Below are positions 35,173 through 47,495 of a stretch of 64,000 bases of DNA, one piece after another (within the stretch, counting starts at the first letter, position 1; each line of letters begins with the position of its first letter). The notes beneath the pieces were generated by a model. The model did no database searches and was not told where the DNA came from. It saw only the letters and a program-made list of their open reading frames with translations. The translations under genes and the position numbers were made by a program. This stretch comes from Trichuris trichiura (taxonomy: Eukaryota; Nematoda; Enoplea; Trichinellida; Trichuridae): NCBI GenBank assembly GCA_037903355.1, contig JBAJFE010000045.1, positions 434,001 to 498,000 on the forward strand. The letters run 5' to 3'.

Positions 35173-37375
35173 AGCTATCACTAACCTTCTATGCTCGTAC
35201 TCATTATGACTTTCTGAGAGCTTTCAGCCTTTTTTTTATGAATTCTGCTGTCATCGCTTTTCCTTTATGCGGCGATGATATACTTAAAAATTAAACTTCT
35301 TTAGTTACAGAAACTTTCTTTTAGGATGTTAGTTATGGTATTCTTGTTGTTTCGTAGGTATGAAATTAAAGTAAAAAATCCCTTAGTCGTACATGAATAA
35401 ACAACTGGAGTTTTCAAGACTGACCTTTTCCTCAGCAACACGCTGATCACTGGACAAAGTCAACTTCATAAAGCTCCGTTTGTCCATCCGTGCACAATAT
35501 AGAGGTTCTTATTTTTACTTCACTTAGACGAAACAACAAGAAAAGCCGTAACAAAGAGCACATTTCGGCACGCTTGTTCAACATTCTTTTTTGTACTTCG
35601 TGCATCATAGACGGGACCGAAAAACACTTAAAACTACTGAGGAAACTTCGTTTTTTGTAACCTCAAAAGAGGCATGTAAGAACTCGCTACATGGTAACTA
35701 TTTAGGGAGTTTCCAGGTCGAAACCTGTCCAAGGCTGTCCATTAAGTCTTTCCAAAATCAAAATACATTTACCTTTTCGAACACTGCACTAAGTTTCCAC
35801 CTGAAAAACTTAGCTGCGCGACACCGTGGGTCTAAACTCCTGTTCAAAAACCAAATCTTAGTCAGCAGTATGCCCTATATTTAGGAACAGTCAAACAGGA
35901 AGCAAATATAGGCAAGAATTATTTGTCATTTTTGCGAAGTCATCCGCGTAAACTCAACCACTCAGTTCATCCCGATTTGGCTATCACTGCAATTCTACAC
36001 GATAGTAATGTCATGGTCCTTAAACTCTTCAGCCGTCGCTGCACGTTTTGTGCGGTGGATGTACGCGGTAAGTAGAGTATGATAAGGCAATTTGCGTCAT
36101 CGCCGGCAGAATCGTCCCGTAGAAAGAACTGCACGCAGGGTACAAAGTTGCTCGTCGTTTGTAAATCACGTTTACCAGGCATCATTTGAAAACTCGACTG
36201 CCGTCACAGTGTCTCATCTCCATACGTCACATAAAAACTTGCTAAACTATTGATTTTACGGATCCAGAATTCCCTGAACTCCACCGCCGGTTGATCACTA
36301 ACACACCGACTACGGGCATATAAAATTAGCTGCTTCAAATTTTTAAAAGATCAATTAAAATCATTAACACGTTCCTCTCATAGTAACCCACGGAACACGG
36401 AGTGCGAGCGATGAGAGGACGTTATACTCAATCGCAGAAACCTTAATAACCCGTTCATTTATCAATGTACTTCGGTCGTTGTGTTCACAGGCTCCATAAA
36501 GCCACATACTCCCAGTTTCGCTGACAGAAAAACCTTACCCGACCGCAAAAACAGCGTCAGGGTGATGCGTGATTGGCATTCTAAGCCTCCCGTCTTTAGG
36601 AAACAATCACAGGTGGCGTAAACCTTCAAAAACATCTTATAGCATTAACAATGGTTCAAGTAATCAAAAGATTGTTTCCCTAAAGCCACCGCCAAACAGC
36701 AATACAAGTAAAAGTTTCGTAAACGAAAATTCGGATATGGGTAAACATGCCAGACGAACTCCTCGAGTAACTGCACGGCTGATGAGCATCAGCAGCTAAC
36801 CATTGCAGAGGAATGCGTACTGAAAGTTCAGTATCCGCGCGCAAAACAGAAGAAATTAAACCGCAAATAATCATCCGCGTAGACGGAGTACCGTCTCTCC
36901 GAAATCGCTTTGGCGACCATGGTAAACCTTAACGAGGGACTCAGCCATCAGCACAGATAACGTATTACTGAAGAATCTACTGAAACACTACCAGTTCCTT
37001 ACCGTTTTTACTATGAATATCAATTTAAAAAACTCCAAAGTCACATGCCAACTAAACCTGACACGAAACTACAAGCCCCACAAACGTTTACCCTCTCGAG
37101 CAAGAAAGAGCAAAAGCCTTCATTAAGCAACAGCCCAGCACTGTTACTGGCTATTTGCTGAGCCTACGCGAAAACCTGAAGATGAAGCAAGAACAGGAGC
37201 GTGGATAAAAAAAATCAAATAAGTCGCAAAATTAAACATCGAAAAGTCAATATTACGAAACCTTATTGCAATAAAGTCACCTGCTGAATAAACGAAGATC
37301 AAACTATAAAAGCTGAAACATCGAAGAGCACAACCATCCTTGCTGGGCCAAACACAGCCAAGCAAAAGAAGGAAA
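35173..37375. other. Intergenic, upstream region of the WAP gene
   Basis: No gene recognised. From about 35.6 kb onward the + strand becomes A/C-rich and remains so through most of the WAP gene. A TATA-like or other promoter motif could not be pinned down. Confidence 0.4.
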
Positions 37376-40300
37376 ATGACAGCGCCGGGACCACTCCTGA
37401 TAGGATTGGCCATATGCCTCTTACAAGGTATACAAGGTAAGAATATAAAACTTATCACAGCTACAACAAGTCACAACGTAAAATTACCAGATGCGGAAAG
37501 CGCCAAAATGGGTCGCTGCCCTCCACCATCATTCGGCGCAGGAAGAGCCAGGTTTTGTTACACTGACAGACAATGCCCTGGACGCATGAAATGCTGCCTA
37601 ACAAAACGGGGCTACGCTTGCACAGCACCGGATATCTCCTACCCAGGTAACCAAAACTCGTCCACAGAATAGCTAAAGAATTCTGTCCACGAAAACTTCC
37701 GATTAAACCAAACCGATTTCAAGGACCACTAAAACCAACATGGAACAACCCAAAATGCGATGAACATGGCGATTGTTCAAAACCGAAACCACAGCGTAAC
37801 CATTACAGCTAATAACCGACAACCATTCACCATAACCCGCTTATTTCAGCCGCAGACAAACAAAAGCCAGGCACATGTCCACCATCAAACATGTTTACTG
37901 GAACAGCACCATTCTGCGACAGCGACTCTGACTGCAAGGGCATAGAAAAATGCTGCCTCACGAAGGCAGGACATCAATGCGTACAGCCAGTGAACGGCAG
38001 TTAGTATCTACTCACACATGACGTCATTAATTGAAACGGCCATCGCATTGCAGCAGTATCAAGGACTAAGCCAGGATCATGTCCACCATCTCCACTGGGC
38101 CCTGTAGGATTAGCTTTGTTCTGTCAAACGGACATCGACTGTGAAGGCTCTATGAAATGCTGCATGACAATTGTGGGATACGAATGTACACCACCGCAGA
38201 AGGAAAGTAAGACAGTCCGCACGATCAGTCCCCTTAAACAACACTCATACAATCAACCTACAGGTGACAAATCCAACAAACCTGGAGAATGCCCACTGGC
38301 ACCAGCAATCACTGGAAAAGCATTGTTCTGCCGAAGTGACAACGACTGCGATGGATCAGAAAAATGTTGTTTCACTAAAGTCGGAAAAGAATGCGTAAAG
38401 CCAATCGAGAAACGTACGGTATCATCCGCATACTATGAACAAAGTCATGGATACAACCGATTATAGCAAGACCAGTTGCCAAAAAAGGATTATGTCCACC
38501 CAGACCAATAGGTCCAGTAGGATTAGCTAATTTCTGCCAATCTGATTATGACTGCGACGGTTCTATGAAATGTTGTCTAACAGGCATCGGATATGACTGC
38601 AAAGCACCTGTAGAGGAGAGTACGAAGACCAATTCAATCCGTCTGCTAGAAGCGCATTCATGCAACTGTCTTATAGTCGAAGAAGTTAACAAAACTGGAC
38701 TATGTCCGCCGACACCAGCAATCACAGGAAAAGCGCTGTTCTGCCGAAAAGACAATGATTGCGATGGATCAGAAAAATGTTGTTTCACGGAAGTCGGAAA
38801 GGAATGCGTAAAGCCAATAGAAGAAAGTATGATTTAATTGCCACATTATGACTGCCACCATAAGTGCTGTCGATTTTAGCGAAACCAATTGTCAAGAAAG
38901 GGTCATGTCCACCTAAACCAAACGGACCTGTAGGATTAGCCAACTTCTGCCAAACTGATTATGACTGCGACGGCTCCAAGAAATGCTGTCTAACAAGTAT
39001 TGGATATGATTGCAAAGCACCAGTACAAGAGAGTATGAAAATAAGTCCAATCCATCAGGTAGAACTGTGCTTATACAAAGATCCTATAGGTGAAGAAGTT
39101 CAAAAACCTGGATCATGTCCAGCGGCACCAGCAATCACGGGAAAAGCACTGTTCTGTCGAACTGACAAGGATTGTGATGGCAGTGAAAAGTGTTGCTTCA
39201 CTAAGGTCGGAAAAGAATGCGTACAGCCCGCGGACGAACGTATGCTTTCATCGGGATGCTACGAATGTATTGATGATTATATCCGATTCTAGCAAAACCA
39301 ATTGCCAAGAAAGGATCGTGTCCACCAGCACCAGTAGGTCCTGTAGGATTAGCTAGTTTCTGCCAAAACGATTATGACTGCGACGGCTCCAAGAAATGCT
39401 GTCTAACAAGTATTGGATATGATTGCAAAGCACCAGTACAAGAGAGTATGAAAACAAGTCCAATCCATCTGATAGAACTGTGCTTATACAAAGATCCTAT
39501 AGGTGAAGAAGTTCAAAAACCTGGATCATGTCCAGCGGCACCAGCAATCACGGGAAAAGCACTGTTCTGTCGAACTGACAAGGATTGTGATGGCAGTGAA
39601 AAGTGTTGCTTCACTAAGGTCGGAAAAGAATGCGTACAGCCCGCGGACGAACGTATGCTTTCATCGGGATGCTACAAATGTATTGATGATTATATCCGAT
39701 TCTAGCAAAACCAATTGCCAAGAAAGGATCGTGTCCACCAGCACCAGTAGGTCCTGTAGGATTAGCTAGTTTCTGCCAAAACGATTATGACTGCGACGGC
39801 TCCAAGAAATGCTGTCTAACAAGTATTGGATATGATTGCAAAGCACCAGTACAAGAGAGTATGAAAACAAGTCCAATCCATCCGATAGAACTGTGCTTAT
39901 ACAAAGATCCTATAGGTGAAGAAGTTCAAAAACCTGGATCATGTCCAGCGGCACCAGCAATCACGGGAAAAGCACTGTTCTGTCGAACTGACAAGGATTG
40001 TGATGGCAGTGAAAAGTGTTGCTTCACTAAGGTCGGAAAAGAATGCGTACAGCCCGCGGACGAACGTATGCTTTCATCGGGATGCTACAATGTATTGATG
40101 ATTATATCCGATTCTAGCAAAACCAATTGCGAAGAAAGGATCTGTCCACCAGCACCAGTAGGTCCTGTAGGATTAGCTAGTTTCTGCCAAACGATTATGA
40201 CTGCGACGGCTCCAAGAAATGCTGTCTAACAAGTATTGGATATGATTGCAAAGCACCAGTACAAGAGAGTATGAAAACAAGTCCAATCCATCCGATAGAA

Positions 40301-42330
40301 CTGTGCTTATACAAAGATCCTATAGGTGAAGAAGTTCAAAAACCTGGATCATGTCCAGCGGCACCAGCAATCACGGGAAAAGCACTGTTCTGTCGAACTG
40401 ACAAGGATTGTGATGGCAGTGAAAAGTGTTGCTTCACTAAGGTCGGAAAAGAATGCGTACAGCCCGCGGACGAACGTATGCTTTCATCGGGATGCTACGA
40501 ATGTATTGATGATTATATCCGATTCTAGCAAAACCAATTGCCAAGAAAGGATCGTGTCCACCAGCACCAGTAGGTCCTGTAGGATTAGCTAGTTTCTGCC
40601 AAAACGATTATGACTGCGACGGCTCCAAGAAATGCTGTCTAACAAGTATTGGATATGATTGCAAAGCACCAGTACAAGAGAGTATGAAAACAAGTCCAAT
40701 CCATCCGATAGAACTGTGCTTATACAAAGATCCTATAGGTGAAGAAGTTCAAAAACCTGGATCATGTCCAGCGGCACCAGCAATCACGGGAAAAGCACTG
40801 TTCTGTCGAACTGACAAGGATTGTGATGGCAGTGAAAAGTGTTGCTTCACTAAGGTCGGAAAAGAATGCGTACAGCCCGCGGACGAACGTATGCTTTCAT
40901 CGGGATGCTACAAATGTATTGATGATTATATCCGATTCTAGCAAAACCAATTGCCAAGAAAGGATCGTGTCCACCAGCACCAGTAGGTCCTGTAGGATTA
41001 GCTAGTTTCTGCCAAAACGATTATGACTGCGACGGCTCCAAGAAATGCTGTCTAACAAGTATTGGATATGATTGCAAAGCACCAGTACAAGAGAGTATGA
41101 AAACAAGTCCAATCCATCTGATAGAACTGTGCTTATACAAAGATCCTATAGGTGAAGAAGTTCAAAAACCTGGATCATGTCCAGCGGCACCAGCAATCAC
41201 GGGAAAAGCACTGTTCTGTCGAACTGACAAGGATTGTGATGGCAGTGAAAAGTGTTGCTTCACTAAGGTCGGAAAAGAATGCGTACAGCCCGCGGACGAA
41301 CGTATGCTATCATTGGGATGCTACAAATGTATTGATCATTATATCTGATTCTAGCAAAACCAATTGCCAAGAAAGGATCATGTCCACCAGCACCAGTAGG
41401 TCCTGTAGGATTAGCTAGTTTCTGCCAAAACGATTATGACTGCGACGGCTCCAAGAAATGCTGTCTAACAAGTATTGGATATGATTGCAAAGCACCAGTA
41501 CAAGAGAGTATGAAAACAAGTCCAATCCATCCGATAGAACTGTGCTTGTACAAAAATCCTATAGGTGAAGAAGTTCAAAAACCTGGATCATGCCCAGCGG
41601 CACCAGCAATGACGGGAAAAGCACTGTTCTGTCGAAGTGACAATGACTGCGATGGTAGAGAAAAATGTTGTACCACTAAAGTCGGAAAGGAATGCGTAAA
41701 GCCAGTCCGATGGCGTATGCTTTCACTCATGCGCTGGTAATAAATTTTTTAAACTGGCTGAATTTCAGCAGGACCAAATGCGAAGCCTGGGTCGTGTCCT
41801 CCTTCTCCTGGTGGAGCCGTAGGATTAACCTCGTTCTGCCAAAGTGACTTTGATTGTATGGGGTACCAGAAATGCTGTATTACGAGTGCCGGATATGAGT
41901 GCACGAATCCAGTGGATGAGAGTAAGGGAACTATTGAAACGCTGTTATGGGTATGAGTAATGGTAGGGTTGTAGATGTGAGACCGAGTAGGCGTGGAATT
42001 TGTCCGTGGCCGTATCCTGTTCGGCTTCCTGTTCGTGCGTGTAGTATTGATGATGATTGTGAAGAATCACAAAAATGCTGCCCCACGAAGGCAGGCAGTG
42101 CCTGCATTATTCCTGTTAGTGAAGGTAGGGTTTTTGTTTGTTTGTGCTTAGCTTAGACGTTCTGCTATATCTTTCTAGAGATGGCAAGTGGACGAGTTTC
42201 GTGTCCTCCCGCTGTCTATGTGATGTTTTTGCGAGGTTCTTGTCGAAGGGATGAAGATTGTGACGATGGAAAGAAATGCTGTGACGGTAATGGTAGAAAA
42301 TCGTGTTCTGTACTTGTACAGCGTAGTTGA
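37376..42330 (+). CDS. Secreted multidomain WAP protein: signal peptide plus 23 WAP-like domains, about 1182 aa
   Basis: Exon 1 (37376-37436) encodes a signal peptide (APGPLLIGLAICLLQG). Twenty-three exons follow, each encoding one WAP-like domain, all separated by phase-1 introns: 37491-37646, 37850-37999, 38054-38206, 38264-38413, 38467-38619, 38677-38826, 38880-39032, 39090-39239, 39293-39445, 39503-39652, 39706-39858, 39916-40065, 40118-40268, 40326-40475, 40529-40681, 40739-40888, 40942-41094, 41152-41301, 41355-41507, 41565-41714, 41769-41921, 41975-42124 and 42179-42330. Two types alternate: A (153 bp, for example GSCPPAPVGPVGLASFC) and B (150 bp, for example GSCPAAPAITGKALFCR). Each domain has six cysteines (CP, FC, DC, CC, EC), not the usual eight. 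WAP proteins are often protease inhibitors or antimicrobial and mucosal modulators, and parasitic whipworms are known to secrete many. The exon at 40118 is frameshifted in this assembly. Confidence 0.92.
38054..41768 (+). repeat. Tandem array of nine two-exon units (about 413 bp each)
   Basis: Unit starts are 38054, 38467, 38880, 39293, 39706, 40118, 40529, 40942 and 41355. Each unit is exon A, a 57-bp intron, exon B and a 53-54-bp intron. The first two units have diverged in sequence but keep exactly 413 bp. Units 3 to 9 are nearly identical, introns included. Lengths are 413, 413, 413, 413, 412, 411, 413, 413 and 414. Confidence 0.95.
40118..40268 (+). pseudogene. Frameshifted A-type WAP exon (unit 6 of the array)
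   Basis: Compared with its sister exons this copy has one substitution (TTGCG for TTGCC near 40130) and two single-base deletions (GGATCTGTCC for GGATCGTGTCC, and GCCAAACG for GCCAAAACG). Together they shift the frame and bring an early stop. The preceding intron also lacks one base (CTACAATG for CTACAAATG). All four changes fall within about 100 bp, which suggests a poorly resolved assembly patch as much as real decay. Confidence 0.85.
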
Positions 42331-42924
42331 TTTGTTTCCTTTTCTGTCGTCTAGTTCGTATTTCATTCTATTCGTTTGTGACGGCATTAAAAGTGAAATT
42401 TTCATTCTTCACTGACTGTGGTTTTGTGTGGTTTTTTGCGTTCCTTTAGTACGCTATTTGATGGCTTAATTTTAGAGTGTTTATTAGGTGCTGTTTGAAG
42501 AACCGTCCTTTCTTTGTTTCTGGGGTGTTAAAATGAGCAATCCTTCTTTTACTGGGGTCTGAGACCACGCCCTTTTGCCGTGTTGCTCCATTTTAAATGT
42601 GCGAATGATGTTCAGAAAGTTCCCGGAAAAGCAGCGCAGTGTCTAACAGGACGCAAACCGATGCGGCAAAACATTTTTAATCTCATCTCCGTTATCTTCA
42701 GACTTCTTCGGAGAAGTAGTTTTATCTGACGCTTGCGCCAGTGTTGTACAAGCTGGTCCTAAAGTAATTGTTTTTTTCTTCGTGGTATGGAAAATCTTCG
42801 TTTTGAGGTCAGAGCTAGCATTAAATTTCTGTCCAAACTTGGTTGGTAGCCGAAGAGGATTATTCAATCTTTTCAGCAGGTCAACGGAAGTAGTGCTCCA
42901 TTTAAATTGGTTGTTTATTATTAA
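42331..42924. other. 3' flank of the WAP gene
   Basis: An ATTAAA word near 42386 could serve polyadenylation. I recognise nothing else before the mariner remnant. Confidence 0.4.
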
Positions 42925-43800
42925 ACAAGGCGTTTCAAGGAGGGCAGAGAGGCCACCAAAGACGATGGGAAAGCAGGAAGACCAGCAACCGCAAAGAGCG
43001 AAGAAACCGTGTCCCTTGTCCGAAACCTAGTTGAGCGAGACCGCAATATTACTATCAGGAAGATTGCTATAATAGCTGGGATCTCCCTGCATTCAGCGTT
43101 TGGAATACTGCATGAAACCTTTGGTCTGAGAAAGCGTTTAGCTTGGTTGCCCACGAAAGCGTTGCGTGAAGAGCAGCTGGTTCGGCGCGTTAACTTTTCT
43201 CGGGAGCTTTTAACGAAGATTGAAGCAAATGAAGCCGGGTTTTTTGACCGTAGCGTTATGGGAGATGAAATAAGGATCAACCAATATGACCCTGAGAGTA
43301 AGGTCCAATTCAAGCAGTGGTTACCGAGGGAGTCAGCAGATCCAGTCAAGTCGTAAGCAGAACGTTTGTCTGGAAAGGTTATGGTGACCATATTCTGGGG
43401 TTCGGGCGGAGTAATTCTGATTGACTTCCTTTAAGGAGAGCGGACAGTCAGGGCAAGTTATTACAAAGCAGTATTGTGAAAATCAAAGACGGCATTGGCA
43501 AGAAAGCGGCGTAGCAAGTTGCACGTCAGTGTTTTTTCTGTCAGGATAATGCGCCGGCTCATTCGTCAAGGACCGTGAGGACTGTTCTTCGTAAATTTCG
43601 ATGGGAAGTCGTTTAAACTTTTTCCTTTTCCCAAAGTTAAAAGAACACTTAAAGTTTCAACTCAATGGTTAACGCGAGACGCACTGTCTCGACTTGGTGC
43701 AGTACACAGCCTTCAGGGTTTTACAAGCAAGGTCTGCGAAGGTGGAGATACCGTCTACACAAGTGCCTAGAGGTTGACGGAAGATACGTTGCGCAATAAG
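42925..43800 (+). pseudogene. mariner-family transposase, disrupted
   Basis: Pieces in order: FKEGREATKDDGKAGRPAT, then DRNITIRKIAIIAGISLHS (helix-turn-helix), then SRELLTKIEANEAGFFDRSV with GDE (first catalytic Asp) and QYDPES, then KVMVTIFWGSGGVILIDF, then QDNAPAHSSRTVRTVLRKF (second catalytic Asp) and finally FYKQGLRRWRYRLHKCLEVD ending GRYVAQ at about 43800. Frame changes, stops and a missing segment where the third catalytic Asp motif (YSPDLAPSD) should be show that it is inactive. Terminal inverted repeats were not identified. Confidence 0.88.
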
Positions 43801-46800
43801 TTTGATATCTTTGAAAATAAAATTTTTACTTGATTTTTCCCGGAAGTTGTCGAACAATTCTCGTACAGTGATGACGTTGCACCGCTGAACTGGAAAAATA
43901 GCATTGTGATTCAAGGTTACGAAAAATCCTGCTCAGTCAGTGTCCCGTTTGAGAATTTCAGGAGATCTGAACATTAAGCCAGTCTCTTTATCATTCTCAG
44001 ATGCCAAGAGCTATGAAAAGCTTCTCTAAAACTGATGTCGCTTTTATTGGGCCATCAAGTAAAAATGAGTGGGTCACCAAAATCCTGTTCCAAATACTCT
44101 GGTCCACGGTTCACTAGCTTAGCAGTGCTGGTAGGATAAAGTCGAACATAAAACGTTGCTTATTCCGAGCAGTATTCTAGGTCACTTATCTAATCTAAAT
44201 GACCTCTTAGATAATGCCCACGTAATCTTTCTGCCTCCAAACATGACCAGCTCGATCCAGCCTACGCGGTAGGGTATTACAGGCCGGTTCGAAGCCAGCT
44301 ATTTACGATGTACTTTTCAGTAAATGAAGTTGCTAGACAGTAACTCTGAAAGCACATTTAGATAAGTTTGGCGTGGTTGCCGTATATTGAATGCTACTGA
44401 CAATTTGTCAGAGGCGTAGAAAGAGGTGAAAATAACCACAATAAGGTCGGTTCAGTGTTCTTCAGAGATTTCACTGAATTTGAATAGCCATTACAAATTT
44501 CTCGCCATGAGATTGTTGGGTTGGCAGACTAGGATGGTTTCAATGAAATAAATGAAGAAGATATAGTGTGAATCGAAGGGTGAAAAATTATTTAGTGTTA
44601 ACCCGTAAAAGTAGAACGACAATGAGCGGAAGACATGGAAGGATGACGAAACTGACAACAGACAACTACCATGGACTTTAAAGCCAAAAGAGTGTGTGTC
44701 GTTCATATTGTTGGTTGAAGCGATGGACATTTTCGCAGAAAGGGACCCACGAAGAGGCACAAGCTCAAAAGCAGGATTGTAGAGCGTGAGTGCAAGTATT
44801 GTGTGTAATTATGCAAGCAGAAGAACAATGTTTCCAACGACACATTTTCGAGATCTTTTTTTAAAGTGTCTTCTAATTTCACAAACCTTCATTAAACTTT
44901 TCCCATGTCTTTATAAATCTGGCCTAAATGCAGCTGTAACTCATTGATATGCTTAGTTCGGGTGTTATTTAGGAGTCTGATGCTGTTTCATTGAGAAGAA
45001 TTACAAATTTTTTCAGAGAGTTGGTTCTGCTGCATGTCGTTTCGGTTAACGTCACATTTCCAAGAAGGTATCCCTAACGTCAAGCGAGAAAAGCCTAAAG
45101 TTATTTATATCTGACTAATTTGAAGGTTTCCATCCGAATCCGTTGGAAGATCACGCTGCCTTCGTTCTGATATAAACAATTGCTCATGTCAACGTAGGAA
45201 TTCATTTCTTCAATGCAAACTTACGCCAACCGGTTCGGGCGACTAACTTAGGCCAAGCGTTAGCGTTACAACAAGCGCTTATGATGGAACCTTAGTTCTA
45301 CAGGAACGCTGTTTTTTTCATGCTTTATAGCAGTTCAGATTTCAAAATAGAAGGAAGTTAGTACCACAAGACCATAGCTTAGCAGTGTTTTAAAACTTAA
45401 TAAAACTAACATTATAAAAATGTTATGACAGCATATTAAACTTTACTCCTGCGGAACATATAATCCTTACCAAAAAAATGAATAGGATTTCATTGCTTTT
45501 TTCAAACGTTAAGTGTTCACATGTATTTTTCAGTATATTCTTGAAGATGAAGCATGCTTTACACTACCGAACATGCATTGAGACCAAGCGTTTCAAACTT
45601 TCGTTAAAACCTATTTTTTGATTAATTACTACCATCAAGCATCATAAAAAAATAGAGGGTGGGAAGTTCATTGGGCATTACTTTTCATGAACTCAGTGTT
45701 CTTTTGGCGCTTATCTGCCACTTAAAATTTTTCGGGTGCCCCGCAGTGTCGAAATCAAGAGTACTGAATAATTTATGGGAGACCCTACGTTAAATTAATA
45801 CGTATTACGGTCAAGGATGGTTAATTTGAAACAACACTAGCTGAAATTCAAAAACAAAATTATACCCGTACTTTCTATAATCAAGATTCATATTTCATCG
45901 GTAATACTGGCTTACCTCCATACCTCTCAGCTCACCGTCCTGTTGACACAAGGTGGATAGGTGGTGCATGCGTTCTTTGTTAGCAACCAAACCAAATAAT
46001 GTTAGAATATTCAAAGCTACAAACTTCAGCAGATATGCAGCAGTCAGCCGCTGTCTTGACGTTCTGGAAAACGAAACCACCAGTTAAATTCCCTCAGTGT
46101 TTGCAGTGGATGGACAAAACGTGTTTGACCGGAGAAAGAATGAACATGTACGCGCATTGAACAAAGCGCGTGTACATAGTTTCAGTTACGTTAACAACTG
46201 CCATTAAATTGTTCCTCAAGCTGAAACCCCATTCTAAATTTACCGGTCGCAACCACCGAGCAAGCTTTTTCAAACACGAAAGGTGGCTGAAGGTCAGGTA
46301 AATAATGTCTTCTGCTCATTACAAGAAATACAACTCCAAAGAGTCATGGTGAATAATGAAAAGACAGTGCAGCTTTTGCGAAGTTTTCTTTTTGCCATAT
46401 GAATTCCCAGCAGCAGTTTGTCTTTGCCTCTTCACATCAGTTTGCACTGCTGTGTTCTGCCTTTTCTGTCATCAAATCTTTTTAAAACGTTTCATGCCTA
46501 AGAAATTATGTTGTCAGTCAATTTCACGTGGACTGATTGTTTCTATTTTACTGCTTGTTAACTACATGCGAAAGTAGGATGAAATAATACGATATTCTCT
46601 AGCTGCAGAAAGCTACAATTTTACTTGACTTGCACGCAGCACTCATCATAGTGGGGCTGAGCAAGCGAAAACATCAGGCGTTCCACCCTGCACGAACCAG
46701 CTGCTGGGTAAAGCGCGTGTTTGCCAAACGCACGAATTCTTAGTGAACCGGTTCCCCTATGTTTGCCATAGCGTATTACTATTGACAGTATCTCCGCAGA

Positions 46801-47495
46801 CAGATCGCTTGGATTGCTCCGTCGTCCGCTGAGCTTCAATGGTCAGTCACTACTTCTCACTCATTTAGAATAGTCGTCTTGGAAGAAAGCCGTGCATAGC
46901 AAACGTTAGGCGAATTCTTCGTTCTAAGTGTCGCCCAAAAAGCTTAAAACCTGCTGCCAGGGTGAGTAAATTACTCATATAAACAAGCATGACTTTCAAA
47001 GGACAAGGTTTATGGTTGAAATATAGGCTCAATACTATAAATAAGTATTGAAACGATAGGCATGTTTCGGTGCATTAAGAGGATTGCTGACTGGAACATA
47101 ATTTCTGCCACGTCGTAGTTTTCGTTCGTGAAAGGTAGAACGTAGATTTGGGCATCGATGCAGCTATCTTCGAATATAATATTTGTTCAATCGATTTGTT
47201 CTCCTCACTGCTAACCACTATCCATATTTTGTTGTCCAAGTTTAACTGACAGGTAATGTAATCGGATCATTTCGTCTGTTACCACTCTGAGTGAATCACG
47301 CTGACTGACTCACTGATAAGCATTGAATGGCTGAAGCAAGCACTGCTTAAGAGTAAGAGCGATTGGTTGGTCCTAACCACTTGTTGAGAAACAATGTACT
47401 TTGTGCATGACGTAAGTCCTGATGCACTTCTTTATAGAATGAGCAGAGCGCACATTTGCCAAGCATTGATTACTTTCCTTTAGAAGAAGAAGAAA
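43801..47495. other. Intergenic, no gene recognised
   Basis: About 3.7 kb with only short open frames (for example 46356-46577 and 46621-46839 minus) without recognisable domains. The + strand is T-rich here. Confidence 0.35.

Noticed and set aside
39090..41418. Repeated 88-residue open frames in the second frame across the WAP array
   Set aside because: They are alternative-frame readings through exon B, the intron and exon A. They repeat because the DNA repeats. The spliced frame gives the conserved WAP pattern.
38054..41768. Regularly spaced repeats resembling a giant CRISPR or satellite array
   Set aside because: The unit is two protein-coding exons with introns. There are no unique spacers, and the genome is eukaryotic.
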